DNA of 64,000 bases from Gibbula magus (Eukaryota; Mollusca; Gastropoda; Trochida; Trochidae): the NCBI GenBank assembly GCA_936450465.1, contig OW388303.1, forward strand, positions 5,705,193 to 5,769,192, in the 5' to 3' direction. Made by a program: the position numbers and the translations under genes. This document shows positions 19,354-30,584 of this stretch, one piece after another. The notes beneath the pieces were generated by a model that worked only from the letters and a program-made list of their open reading frames with translations, made no database searches and was not told the origin of the DNA. How positions within the stretch are numbered: the first letter of the stretch is position 1; each line of letters starts with the position of its first letter.

Positions 19354-20454
19354 ATAATACTTGTTGTAGAATGCTGGCCTACCTGGATACATCTGTTGTG
19401 AACTACACGCTTAGGTTTAAATCTCTTTGCAGTGTTCATACATTAGCTATTGGTGGTGATCTCCTGAACTGTATGGAATAATGAACCTTATAAGGATGTG
19501 GGTTCCAATACCGCAAGGGACTAGTCCAGAACAAAATACGAGAATTGTACTATTTCATATAGAGTGTTTCAATGTTTCACTGTATTTTTAATACAAATAT
19601 AAACATGTTCAAATGTAGATCTGTATTTATTAAATAATGAGCAATGAAGTACTTTGATTTATCAGTAAAATGAACTCTCTATGCAAGCTACCGTGAATAT
19701 ATCTAATATAGTCAATGTGACCAATGACCAATGTGTATTATACCACTACTCAACGATTTAGTATTATGACATCACCTTAACTTGTTACTATGACGACGGA
19801 CTCTTCCTATCGGCTGCTCAACATGAATATGACGCGTTTGTGGCAACATTACAAGAAAAACATCATATAATAAATAGAATAGCTATCACTTCACGTGAGG
19901 TAGAAACATTAAATAGTTTCACTTTTGCATGCGCCACTCGTTAAAATATAATCTTTCTAGTTCACTCTATGACAAAAAATAACATAAGTCAAGACAGAGG
20001 TAAATCCTCTATCATTGGAAGTTGTTTTATATTACAGGTTTTCAGTAAAAGTTGTGACATGCATATAAATGACGAGAGAAAGTAAATGACAATGTCGAGT
20101 AATGGCATTTTGTCATATAATGGAGGATGTTATCGGTGAAAAAAAGTGCTGATCAACTCTGAACATACGTTATTAGATACGTTAAAAGTCGCGTAAAAAA
20201 CATAGGAAACAACCCTATTTAGCAAATAATTACCATTTAGTCTAAGAGATACCGCTACTCAACAAGTGGAATCAGCCAAGCAACGTTGTTTTTCAAACGT
20301 TGAAACTAGAGTTTATTTACTTGCTCTAGCTACGTGGTCAGGGTATGTCTGCGTTTGTAAAATCATGTGCCAATCATGAACAGCAAATTATGTCGCTAAC
20401 ATCGTTTTTTTACAATGCTTAATTGAAGATGCATCCATTGTGTTTCATAATATT

Positions 20455-20579
20455 GATTTAAAGGTCGCTCCATTGAGCAATTACATGGTGGAAATATAGA
20501 ATTTATCACCACAAACTGTGTTCCATAGGAGATATTGCTTGTATGAGATCAAGCGATAACTCCTAGGAGATATCGTTTA
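20455..20579 (+). repeat. 138-bp repeat, copy truncated to 125 bp at a junction
   Basis: The first 13 bases of the repeat are missing; GATTTAAAGGTCGC follows spacer B DNA directly. It mirrors the extra copy at 7699-7836 and begins the block that is inverted at 1-7836. Confidence 0.6.
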
Positions 20580-20629
20580 GTATAGTTACATTACAACTGT
20601 TTGAGAGGCATTCTAGAAGTTGGTGTGAT

Positions 20630-20722
20630 GAAGAAGGCACAGATTTTATGGATGATCAACTTCTTATTAACAATTATTGTGTTAATAAGAAGTCGATCAT
20701 CCAAAAATACTGTGCCTTCTTC
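20630..20722. repeat. 93-bp hairpin downstream of copy 3
   Basis: It has the same arms as 7556-7648 in opposite orientation and lies 517 bp beyond the stop codon of copy 3. Confidence 0.6.
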
Positions 20723-22193
20723 AGGAAACCATTTACATACTATTTTTTAATTTCGCAAACAGTGAATATAATTCATTTCACAGATATGTCGGTTACGGGT
20801 GAATGAAGACCACAAAACATATTATTTATATTGTTTATTAAAACAAGCGAAACATGAACAAAGTGACCCCATATCAAACGTCACATTACAAGAAATATAT
20901 TGTGTTTATTCGCTCCCAGGAACAGAAATGTTTAAGAATTGGTAAACATACATCTACGTCAACAATTGATTACTTACAAATAGTATGTACATGTCATCAT
21001 CATCATAGTTCCCGTTTCAATAATTAAGAACACAAACTGATTATGTTGTATAAAAATTAAGTGGTGTTACAGCAGCCACATGATGGAACATTGTGTATGT
21101 CTACCGGATATCAGTTTCATGCAAGGTGTTATAAATAATGACCAATGCTCATTTAAGAATAAAAGTAAGATAGTCTATAAGAAAAGTATTCGCTTTTCAT
21201 TTAGAAATAAAACATTATATATTGTATCTTCACTAGTGTTACTGCTTTCGAATGGGTTTACATTTCCTCATGTTTATTCTGCACAGCTGACGTCCAACTT
21301 GACATTTACAATATAGTCCACATTTTGGTTTGGTTGGGTCACGTGACTTGGTGGCCTGATACCACGCCCCTTTCGCATGGATGACTCCTTTGACGTCTTT
21401 ACAACCAATCCGAACACAGCAACAGTCGTCCTTAGACCACTGAAACAAAACATACATTGATAACAGGTTCCTTAACCAATGAATTCATCCAATATGTTAA
21501 TAGTTGCAAACAAGAGTTACCCTTTCTTATTTACTTATACCCACTTGCATCCAACATGTTGTACAATCTGTATCTTAGTTGTCACATATCATTGGGATGT
21601 ACGTAGATCAGAATGTATTTAACGTATTTTTGCAGATTATGAACGGAACCAATGCATGCCCTTCCTTGCTTCAAGAGAAAGAGTATTAAATGTTGTGTAA
21701 CATATCATTTTTTATTGTATATATTACCGTATAATATTTGACAGTCTGAGGGGAAATTAAGGTTTAAAAGAGTCACATATTCTGATGTTAACTTTCGTCA
21801 TTATCACAAATGATATTTCAAATAGTGAATAAAGTTTGAATATTGATTGTTATTGTGAGGTATGTTGAATATATAATTCTGAAGCATGGGACAAACTGGT
21901 TAAATGTTTCTATTCAACAGCATTGTATGTAAGAAAACATCTATGATATTGTCACTTTGTATAGCTGCGTTAACGGAATGGTAATATCTGTGATAGGTTT
22001 GCAGAACAGAGTACTATACTCGTATTGAATAACAACATATTTATGCAAATGAAAGCGTCGTAGTTTCATTGGAACGAGTGTAAACGAAATCTTTATCTCA
22101 CCTGTTGACATAACGTCTCCTGTCTCAAGCCAAGTTTAATCTTGCACGTGTGGATCTCTGCTGCTTTCAGTTCGCCCTCCACACATGTATATA

Positions 22194-22325
22194 TGTTACA
22201 GTAAATCTGTGTAATCAGTAAATACATGTATTTACTGAAAATTTTAGTAAATACGTGTAATTACTGTTTCACTCGGGAAATACGCGTATTTACTAAAATT
22301 TCTAGGAAATACATGTATTTACTGA
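22194..22325 (+). repeat. Left terminal inverted repeat of the Ginger-like element
   Basis: Four palindromic motifs occur at 22216-22237, 22245-22266, 22275-22295 and 22304-22324; the first is a perfect 22-bp palindrome with half-site CAGTAAATACA. The pair is at 23465-23628, where five motifs occur. Confidence 0.7.
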
Positions 22326-22414
22326 ATTGAAGAGTATATTATTTCAAACATTTACTGACCAGGTTTAGTAAATTTGTGTAACATAGAATAAAAGTAAAAA
22401 TGGTGTGCTTGATT

Positions 22415-22558
22415 CTTGATTGGTGAGTTATGAAGCTAACTTGAGTGAATAGGACATCAGCTGACTAATCAGGGCTTCACGCCAAGGCTTTGTTGCTTGA
22501 TTGGTGAGTTATGAAATTTACTTGAGTGAATAGGAGATCAGCTGACTAATCAAGACTC
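22415..22558 (+). repeat. 81-bp tandem duplication inside the Ginger-like element
   Basis: A segment of about 63 bp starting CTTGATTGGTGAGTTATGAA at 22415 is repeated from 22496 with a few changes; both carry GAGTGAATAGGA and ATCAGCTGACTAATCA. It lies just before the ORF. Confidence 0.6.
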
Positions 22559-22600
22559 CATAAGCTTACTTATGCTTCCGGATGCTTTTCAAATCTCATA

Positions 22601-23389
22601 TTGAATGTCACCATCTCACCTTATTCTGCAATGTTTGGTTGCGATGCCAAAGTCGGCTTGACTTCATCATCACTTCCACATGAAGTTATACAGAGACTTG
22701 AGTCTGAAAGTGACCTACAGAATGTTCTCAATGGTGGAGATAGTTCCGATGCCAACAGCAACAGTCAAGCAGCAAGTGACACGGACAGTCAAATTGAACA
22801 GACAGATAGCCAGTCAGAACAAACAGATAGCCAGTCAGAACACCCAGAGTCGAGCAATGCATCAAATCATGATGAAATGAGTGACGATATTCAAACCCAC
22901 AAAAGTAAAATCCTAAAGCGTCGTGCTGAAGCTTGCTCAAGCCAGAGAGTTCAGGCTGAACGAATGGTTAAGCGTAGCCGGGTTGAAATGAAAAGTGGTG
23001 AGATAGGCGATAATGTAGCAGTACCGATACCCATGGTTGATCGTGGTAGAGGAGACCCTAGAAACATACTTGGTGTGATAGTTGATAGGGATCTGGAGTC
23101 TGACCAATATAGAATTGCAGTGCGAGCCGGTATTTTGAATGGCAGATATTCCAGAAATCAATTTGATCTGTGTCCGCAACATTTGCTAACCTTGAATGAT
23201 GTATGCCAAGAAAAGAACATTTCACTCAGGTCTGCAGTAACAGAAGAATCTGCGTCTGGAGGTCAAGGCTTCGTTAAATGTTCTTGCTCTGGTGCAAAGA
23301 GATGCCAGTCCAACCGCTGTAAATGTTTTAAATCCAAGTTATTGTGCAATTCAAGGTGCCACAACAGCCTTAACTGCTGCAACAAATAA
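22601..23389 (+). CDS. C-terminal part of a Ginger-like integrase/transposase with CXC domain
   Basis: The 262-codon ORF begins in the last strand of an rve-type integrase core (SPYSAMFGCDAKVGL), so the catalytic DDE part is missing. It continues with an acidic Ser/Gln-rich linker holding QTDSQSE repeats (about 60-85) and a basic stretch (105-131). A domain at about 136-198 (GDNVAVPIP...RYSRNQFDLC) resembles the GPY/F or chromo-like region of Ginger and Gypsy integrases. A CXC cysteine cluster uses C227, C229, C235, C240, C242, C249, C253, C259 and C260. The first codon is TTG; the first in-frame ATG is residue 11 (22631), and the frame is open upstream to at least 22550. Either an upstream exon was lost or this is a relic. 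Confidence 0.65.
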   Translation: MNVTISPYSAMFGCDAKVGLTSSSLPHEVIQRLESESDLQNVLNGGDSSDANSNSQAASDTDSQIEQTDSQSEQTDSQSEHPESSNASNHDEMSDDIQTHKSKILKRRAEACSSQRVQAERMVKRSRVEMKSGEIGDNVAVPIPMVDRGRGDPRNILGVIVDRDLESDQYRIAVRAGILNGRYSRNQFDLCPQHLLTLNDVCQEKNISLRSAVTEESASGGQGFVKCSCSGAKRCQSNRCKCFKSKLLCNSRCHNSLNCCNK

Positions 23390-23464
23390 CATCTGTTAAC
23401 AAACCTGACCTTTTTCAATTATTAAATGACTCATTAAACTTCTTTTGTGTTTGTTTTTTTTGTT

Positions 23465-23628
23465 TAGTAAATACGTGTACTTACTGGCCTTCTATTTCAG
23501 TAAATACATGTATTTCCTGGAAATTTTAGTAAATACATGTAATTACTGAGTGAAACAGTAATTACATGTTTTTACTGAAATTTTCAGTAAATACATGTAT
23601 TTACTGATTACACAGATTTACTGTAACA
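23465..23628 (-). repeat. Right terminal inverted repeat of the Ginger-like element
   Basis: Five palindromic motifs occur at 23465-23486, 23498-23519, 23527-23548, 23556-23577 and 23585-23606; the outermost is the same perfect 22-bp palindrome as at the left end. Confidence 0.7.
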
Positions 23629-23786
23629 TATACATCACACCTGTGAGGATAGTTCTCTCCGTTCTTGATCTTCCGTACGCCCGGAACAGGTAGTCTACAA
23701 CCTTGTTTCTTCATTTTCTTCGGCTTTTGACAAGTGCTTGCTGTAATAAGAACTACAAATAGAAATACCACTGCGAATCCTTTCAT

Positions 23787-24000
23787 TGTAATTTTCAGTG
23801 GATAGAGTGTTGCTACAGCTCCAGTTAAACGAGTTGAACGAGATGTCTTCACGTCAGTTTGCCAATGATATGAGTTGTGTGGCTGCAGAGTTTTACCTGA
23901 TGTTTGAACCAAACGTTGGCTTATACTCCGAGCTGAATGCGGGAGCTTTTATATGTATGCACCGTTCCATTATGGCAGCTAATTAGCTAATCCTGCTCAG
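23787..24000 (-). promoter_or_regulatory. Promoter and leader of gene copy 3
   Basis: The TATA complement CTTTTATA is at 23946-23953. The uninterrupted start-site sequence TATACTCCGAGCT lies at 23921-23933, and the AGCTAATTAGCT palindrome follows at 23977-23988. It represents the ancestral state of the site hit by insertions in copies 2 and 4. Confidence 0.6.
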
Positions 24001-24750
24001 CTGGGTAGTTAGTGTTAATCTACCTGTCAGGTCAACTATCCTTTCATCTTAATTAAGCCTAAGTGTTTGTATAAAGAATGCTCTAATTAAGCACATGTTT
24101 GTCCTAAAGCGAGGTTTTCATGAACCGGTTTACATTATTTGCACACACGAATTTTACACTGTTGTGTGAGGTATAAAGATAATTTTAAAAAACGTGTAGA
24201 GAGAAATTATTTAGTTATCCATGACAATTCAAAGTATTATATTTCTTTTAATTTCAGAAAGCATTGTTTTTTTGTAGACGTTCCCTGTGTTCTTTCACAT
24301 ACTGTGAATATATTAAAGGACGAGGTTGATAATACGCCTTGTACCTTAAGATAAATGATTTAAACATGGATACTCATGCACAAAAGTGAAATTGGCAAAG
24401 AAGCACAAATAATGCTCAATGTCACACTCTCTGAAATCATACTATATAAAACATAACGTTCTTGCTTTTAACAATATTTGTTCATGTACTTTAAAAGATA
24501 CTTGGTGTTAAAAATGTGGGTTGTCCTTTATAAAAGTCTCTCACCAAATACATACATTTTCAACAGGATAATTACATCATACTAATAATTATCATAGGAT
24601 ATATCAATGTAGAAAACAAGAAAGGTCATGCTTGATATTTATGTGAAGTTTGCTAAGAGATATACACAATGAATACATAAATGAAGTGCAAAGCCATAAC
24701 ATTTAGGTATCATTTTTCAGGAAAACCTCATGTGACAACTTGGGGTTAAA

Positions 24751-25307
24751 ATGAACACACACAATGTTATGATATATGGAGAATGTGGCAGGTTTCCGCT
24801 AATCATACATTCTCAGATTAAAGTACTCAAATACTGGCCAAGACTTTTAAGTATGCCTTCTTATCGCTTACCTGATACTGTTATGAAATGATGATTTTAT
24901 AAGACCAAAATGGGCCAAAAAATTGGGTAACGCATTTGAAAAATGTTTTATTCACAACAGGTTTAAATCACATGTGGTATGAGCAGAACGCTGACTTTCC
25001 TAAAACCTTTATAAGTTCAATCACGCAAAGACTAAGAGATGTATGCCAACAAAACAGGCTTATCAAACTTTCCCTTTCCACTAGATGGGATTACTATTCA
25101 ACTCTTAAACCATACATTTTAACCGAGTTTTACTATGATGTGTTACTCTTAAAAAAATAGAATTAGTTTATCACGTTTCCGATGCTCGTCAAATGACTTG
25201 TGGATTGTGAGGATGCCTTCCATTTCTTTTTCATGTGTCCTGAATATAGTAACATTCGATACGAATCATATTTCTACATTAAAGGTTTTCCATATGGGAT
25301 GTACTAA
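24751..25307 (+). pseudogene. LINE ORF2 C-terminal relic (spacer C)
   Basis: It is practically identical to 16267-16823, including the deletion junction GCTCGTCAAATGACTTGTGG at about 25184-25203. Confidence 0.6.
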
Positions 25308-25646
25308 ACGGTAATAACTCAATATCGCACGAGAGGAATACGAATATTCTAGAGTCAGTTCATCATTTTATTATTTATCAAAACGATTTTATTCTTAACA
25401 TTATACTTCATGTTTGGCTTACTTGTATTATCTGACCACGAAACAAACAAACACATTTAGATTATTCAATACTATATTTAATTGTATGCTTTTGTGTACA
25501 ACATTCTGTTTAAATGTGAACCTATATATATTATGTACTCTGGAGGGGCATTAATATAAGTCATTTATGCTTGTTTGCCAATCCTTATCAATTGAATAAA
25601 ATATGTTTAAACCATATACACAATGCGTGAATGGATTGACCAACAA

Positions 25647-25784
25647 GCTCTGAAGAGCTTATTTAAAGGTCGCTCTATTGAGCAATTACATGGTGGAAAT
25701 ATAAAATGTATCACCCAAAAGTGTGTTCCACAGGCTGTATTGCGTGTGTGAGATCAAGCGATATCTCCTAGGATATATCGTTTA
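25647..25784 (+). repeat. 138-bp repeat (spacer C)
   Basis: This is the mid-spacer copy, with the same single mismatched pair in the palindrome as in spacer B. Confidence 0.55.
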
Positions 25785-26008
25785 GGCAGTAAATTTTGAA
25801 CAATGCCCTGTCACCGTCAACTACATGACATCATAATACTTTTACATCATCGAGTAATGACATCACAATGCTATGACGTCATAATCATGATGACGTTACA
25901 ATGCTATGACCATACCCAGCTTGAAGTCAAATGGCAAAGATGTGCTAAGGGATGAACACTATTTTCACTTAAACATAATAAGAATAATTTTGGTTGATAA
26001 ATACAATC

Positions 26009-26082
26009 TCACCCTCGTGTCTTCTGATATCAAATATATCAACTCGTGTTGATATATTTGATATCAGAAGACACTTGGGTGA
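26009..26082. mobile_element. 74-bp foldback element (spacer C)
   Basis: The 27-nt arms are perfect, as in spacer B. Confidence 0.6.
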
Positions 26083-27060
26083 AATTCTCTATATATTTAG
26101 GATCTTGCGCCTATTGGTATAACCATTTTCAAAATATGAATGTTTTTATCACCTCATCAAGTAATGACCCTTTTACAAGTTTAAAGTACCTTGAATGTGC
26201 CACAGCATGTATCCTCATCATGATTTCAACAACCTTCAAATATGAAGGGAGTATCTTCTGTGGGAAGATAATGTAATATGATTTTAAAAAGTTATTAACC
26301 TCGTGCGATTTTGTTTCATTAATATCATATATTTGGAAAACAAAACATATTATTGTATGCTCGTCAAAAGATGGCATAAAATATTTGTTGTACGTATGAT
26401 GTGCATGTTACTCGAACAGATGTGTGTATCATGTGTTTGTAGCTGAGCAGTACTTTTCATACACGTAACCTAAATTCTTAATTGTGCTTGAGTAGTTATT
26501 TCACTACACCACCCTGACTCAAATCAAGTTCCTGACGTTGACTATCAATCTGCCTTACCAAATAATGACCCTTGCATGTTAATATGTTGGTCTGTGGATG
26601 ATACAACCAAGAAGGGTATTGTTGACTCTAGCGCTCTACAGTCATTGAAGGTGTCATAAATAGGGGATATAATTATGAAACGTTAATGTCAGGTCTGGCA
26701 TGCGCAATTGATGTACGATAATACTGTAGCTTATTGAGAGGTTATGATGATGATGTTATATTGCGAATAATGAATGAAAATACATTTTTTATAATAATTT
26801 GTTATCTTTGTTTGTAAATTAATTTCAATGTTAAGCATCTTTGTCCGAAACGACGTTTGGCATGCTTTACAGATGAGGCGGTTGTGTCATGTACAATTTT
26901 GAATCAAGTACAATTTTGTAGTGTTTTCAAATTTAATTCTTATTTTCAGATATGCACAGTACTTGTTACATGTATGTTTTTTCTGTGATTAATTATGTTT
27001 TATATGCTAAACTCAGGCCCTACTTGTTATATTGCGTATAATATATGCAAATAAATCTCA

Positions 27061-27190
27061 GCTAGTACTATGGCAGGGAGAAAGCCCGCAAAGCATTGCG
27101 GTGAAACCTGCGATCATCGGCTGGAACTAGCGCACCATGGGTGGTATTACGCTGAAATTCAGTTTAGCATTGCACCCAAACCCTACTGCT
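27061..27190 (-). repeat. SINE-core-like block (spacer C)
   Basis: It carries the same ordered words as 18577-18706. Confidence 0.5.
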
Positions 27191-27718
27191 ATGTAGAACA
27201 GGACGCATATTTTCGTATAAGTCGTATAAGTGTCATACATTAACATTGACTTACGATTATCTTAGCACTAAGCGAGCTTCGAAAATTTGGGTCCAGTTCT
27301 CTACTGCAGACAACGTTGTCGTGTCTCTGGCGGAATGTTAGCCCTTACAGAAATGTTATTAATGATATCGAATGTATTATTTATTTTGGGTCATTAGAGT
27401 TAAGGGTACTTAAACCTAACATGAAGTTATTATTTGTAATTATTATACCTCTATTAAATTTGTAAGAATATCATTGGCCAGTTCACACCACGTGATCAAA
27501 AATATATTTGTACATTGACCTCCGATTCCAGTGATGAGGTCAGTTTTGTGACAGAAATATCTGTCACTGACCTGAGATATTGACTCGTCACGTGATTTGT
27601 CACGTGACTGTTTGTTTTGTCGTTCGTTTTCATGATGACGTCACTTGATGGGTTCCCTGATTTGACAAATAAGAAAATACTATAGTTTGAAGAAAAAACA
27701 ACATTTCGGTATAACAAA

Positions 27719-27837
27719 ACACTTAATTACTCATGTTGAGGTCATTATGTGAAATACAAGGACTCTCGGACCTGACTCTCTCGGCGGTCTGACCTCCTCG
27801 GGAGTCAAGTCTCGAGTCACCATGAGTAATTAAGTGT
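27719..27837. mobile_element. 119-bp MITE-like element (spacer C)
   Basis: The TIRs and interior are identical in layout to 19235-19353. Confidence 0.6.
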
Positions 27838-29301
27838 ATAATACTTGTTGTAGAATGCTGGCCTACCTGGATACATCTGTTGTGAACTACACGCTTAGGT
27901 TTAAATCTCTTTGCAGTGTTCATACATTAGCTATTGGTGGTGATCTCCTGAACTGTATGGAATAATGAACCTTATAAGGATGTGGGTTCCAATACCGCAA
28001 GGGACTAGTCCAGAACAAAATACGAGAATTGTACTATTTCATATAGAGTGTTTCAATGTTTCACTGTATTTTTAATACAAATATAAACATGTTCAAATGT
28101 AGATCTGTATTTATTAAATAATGAGCAATGAAGTACTTTGATTTATCAGTAAAATGAACTCTCTATGCAAGCTACCGTGAATATATCTAATATAGTCAAT
28201 GTGACCAATGACCAATGTGTATTATACCACTACTCAACGATTTAGTATTATGACATCACCTTAACTTGTTACTATGACGACGGACTCTTCCTATCGGCTG
28301 CTCAACATGAATATGACGCGTTTGTGGCAACATTACAAGAAAAACATCATATAATAAATAGAATAGCTATCACTTCACGTGAGGTAGAAACATTAAATAG
28401 TTTCACTTTTGCATGCGCCACTCGTTAAAATATAATCTTTCTAGTTCACTCTATGACAAAAAATAACATAAGTCAAGACAGAGGTAAATCCTCTATCATT
28501 GGAAGTTGTTTTATATTACAGGTTTTCAGTAAAAGTTGTGACATGCATATAAATGACGAGAGAAAGTAAATGACAATGTCGAGTAATGGCATTTTGTCAT
28601 ATAATGGAGGATGTTATCGGTGAAAAAAAGTGCTGATCAACTCTGAACATACGTTATTAGATACGTTAAAAGTCGCGTAAAAAACATAGGAAACAACCCT
28701 ATTTAGCAAATAATTACCATTTAGTCTAAGAGATACCGCTACTCAACAAGTGGAATCAGCCAAGCAACGTTGTTTTTCAAACGTTGAAACTAGAGTTTAT
28801 TTACTTGCTCTAGCTACGTGGTCAGGGTATGTCTGCGTTTGTAAAATCATGTGCCAATCATGAACAGCAAATTATGTCGCTAACATCGTTTTTTTACAAT
28901 GCTTAATTGAAGATGCATCCATTGTGTTTCATAATATTCCATTTGCCTTTAATACGTGCCAAACCACCATATGTGCTGATTACAGTTCAAATAGTTTGAC
29001 TCAAATTGCATATTCATCCGAAATCATCAAACATTTATAATAACAAGTTGCCAGTGAAAAGCGAGCAACATCATTATGCAAGTGCAGAAACCGAACCTTC
29101 GGTAGTTATATGACCTATTAAACATTATCAACCCAAATTTGTCTTTTTGTCTGTTGTAATTCAGTATCCAACGTTTGGATCATAAATCACTACTTGTACT
29201 GTTATATCGTCAATATATTAAAACTATATGTCATCAAAATAATAATTTTCAGCAATAATCAGTCTTTCTCGATAAAAATATGCGACTCCAAACAACACAA
29301 A

Positions 29302-29630
29302 CACCTTAGGATTACTTCACAGCCCCATATACATCAACACTCCAACACACACATACATATATAATTTGTATAGCGCCAATATCCAGCTAAGCTAAGCTGC
29401 TCAAAGGCGCTCTGTTTGCCCCCGATCATTGGATGTCACTGTTAACGACACTCTTTGTCAATCTCAGCTCAATTTGGAGTATGCACTTTTGAAGCCACTA
29501 GGCGCACCAAGTTAAATCATCATGCTCATCCTTACGAGGTACCCATTCATAGCTGGGGGAACTAGGACACATATTCACAGTATGTTGTCCAAGGTTACTG
29601 CACGTTGCACCTTAGGATTACTTCACAGCC
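29302..29630 (-). mobile_element. Short non-LTR retroposon with stem-loop tail (spacer C)
   Basis: This is the direct-orientation counterpart of 83-411. Its 23-bp direct repeats are at 29302-29324 and 29608-29630, and the stem-loop is near 29371-29412. It is absent from the truncated spacer B and from the D-G spacer type. Confidence 0.6.
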
Positions 29631-29974
29631 ACCTATCCCATATACATTAACCCTCACCTGGCTGTACTTTCAATGAAATTAGCTGACCAATTCTTTTCAG
29701 ATGTGCCTCATTGGCACATATTTTAAACAATGGCATAATGATGATTCTTTTCCAAAAGGAGTTACTCCCTTCAGAAATAAATGTTATTAACCTCGTATAA
29801 AAATAGTTTACAAAATACAATTTCTTACAAGTTAACAAATGGACAATATGAAAATAGATACATTTATAGAAATGTTGATTTAGTATTTGATATGTTTCTT
29901 TTAATTGACCCATCGTCGAAATATACATGAAATCATTACAACTGTTTGAGAGGCATTCTGGAAGTTGGTGTGAT

Positions 29975-30067
29975 GAAGAAGGCACATATTTTATGGATGA
30001 TCAACTTCTTATTAACAATTATTGTGTTAATAAGAAGTTGATCATCCAAAAATACTGTGCCTTCTTC
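29975..30067. repeat. 93-bp hairpin downstream of copy 4
   Basis: It ends 518 bp from the stop codon of copy 4. The arms are intact. Confidence 0.6.
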
Positions 30068-30584
30068 ATGAAACCATTCACATACTATATTTTAATTTCG
30101 CAAACAGTGAATATAATTCATTTCACAGATATGTCGGTTACGGGTGAATGAAGACCACAAAACATATTATTTATATTGTTTATTAAAACAAGCGAAACAT
30201 GAACAAAGTGACCCCATATCAAACGTCACATTACAAGAAATATAGTGTGTTTATTCGCTCCCAGGAACAGAAATGTTTAAGAATTGGTAAACATACATCT
30301 ACGTCAACAATTGATTACTTACAAATAGAATGTACATGTCGCTCATCATCAAAGTTCCCGTTTCAATAATTAAGAACACAAACTGATTGTGTTGTATAAA
30401 AATTAAGTGGTGTTACAGCAGCCAAATGATGGAACATTGTGAATGTCTACCGGATATCAGTTTCATGCAAGATGTTATTAATAATGACCAATGCTCATTT
30501 AAGAATATAAGTAAGATAGTCTAAAAGAAAATTATTCGCTTTTCATTTAGAAATAAAACATTATATATTGTATCTTCACTGGTG

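Larger units (their letters stand above)
15438..20454. repeat. Array spacer B, truncated
   Basis: This is the direct-orientation counterpart of spacers A and C. It begins with the separated promoter of copy 2 (TATA complement CTTTTATA at 15462-15469) and runs through the LINE relic, 138-bp repeat, CRE-like cluster, foldback, core-like block and 119-bp element. It stops at 20454, where CATAATATT is joined directly to a 138-bp repeat. The retroposon and the last 780 bp present in spacer C are missing. Stretches without assigned features are 15486-16266, 16824-17162, 17599-18576, 18707-19234 and 19354-20454; no gene is evident in them. Confidence 0.75.
22194..23628 (+). mobile_element. Ginger-like DNA transposon, 1435 bp, TGT...ACA ends, 4-bp TSD
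   Basis: The element starts TGTTACAG and ends CTGTAACA and is flanked by TATA on both sides (22190-22193, 23629-23632); the intact exon in other copies shows a single TATA, so this is a true 4-bp duplication. Terminal inverted repeats of roughly 130-160 bp are built from palindromic motifs repeated about every 29-30 bp. TGTNR termini and 4-5 bp duplications are described for Ginger transposons, and the internal ORF has a Ginger-type C-terminus. The integrase catalytic core is absent, so the copy is non-autonomous. Confidence 0.75.
21239..23786 (-). pseudogene. Gene copy 3: exon 1 split by a transposon
   Basis: Exon 2 (21439-21239) is intact and equal to copy 1 in its variable residues. Exon 1 is in two pieces, 23786-23633 and 22193-22102, which total the expected 246 bp once the inserted element and its 4-bp duplication are removed. 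Translation from the ATG at 23786 leaves the family sequence after CDVY and stops after 9 foreign residues. Splice sites (donor at 22102/22101, acceptor at 21440/21439) and the TATA box (complement at 23946-23953) are preserved, so the insertion is recent. Residues before the break match copy 1 except V37 and K41. Confidence 0.85.
24001..29974. repeat. Array spacer C, complete
   Basis: This is the fullest form of the A/B/C spacer type. After the LINE relic, 138-bp repeat, CRE-like cluster, foldback, core-like block and 119-bp element it continues through about 1.4 kb of unassigned DNA (27838-29301) and the retroposon at 29302-29630. Its last part (29640-29974) resembles the segments upstream of the hairpins of copies 5-7, so the spacer joins two repeat types near 29710. 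No gene is evident; the 112-residue minus-strand ORF at 29647-29985 has no recognisable feature. Confidence 0.75.

Noticed and set aside
21080..21316. 78-residue plus-strand ORF over the 3' UTR and exon 2 of copy 3 (also 38246 and 59254)
   Set aside because: It is antisense to conserved exon 2 and varies in its end between copies; its openness is a by-product of the gene on the other strand.
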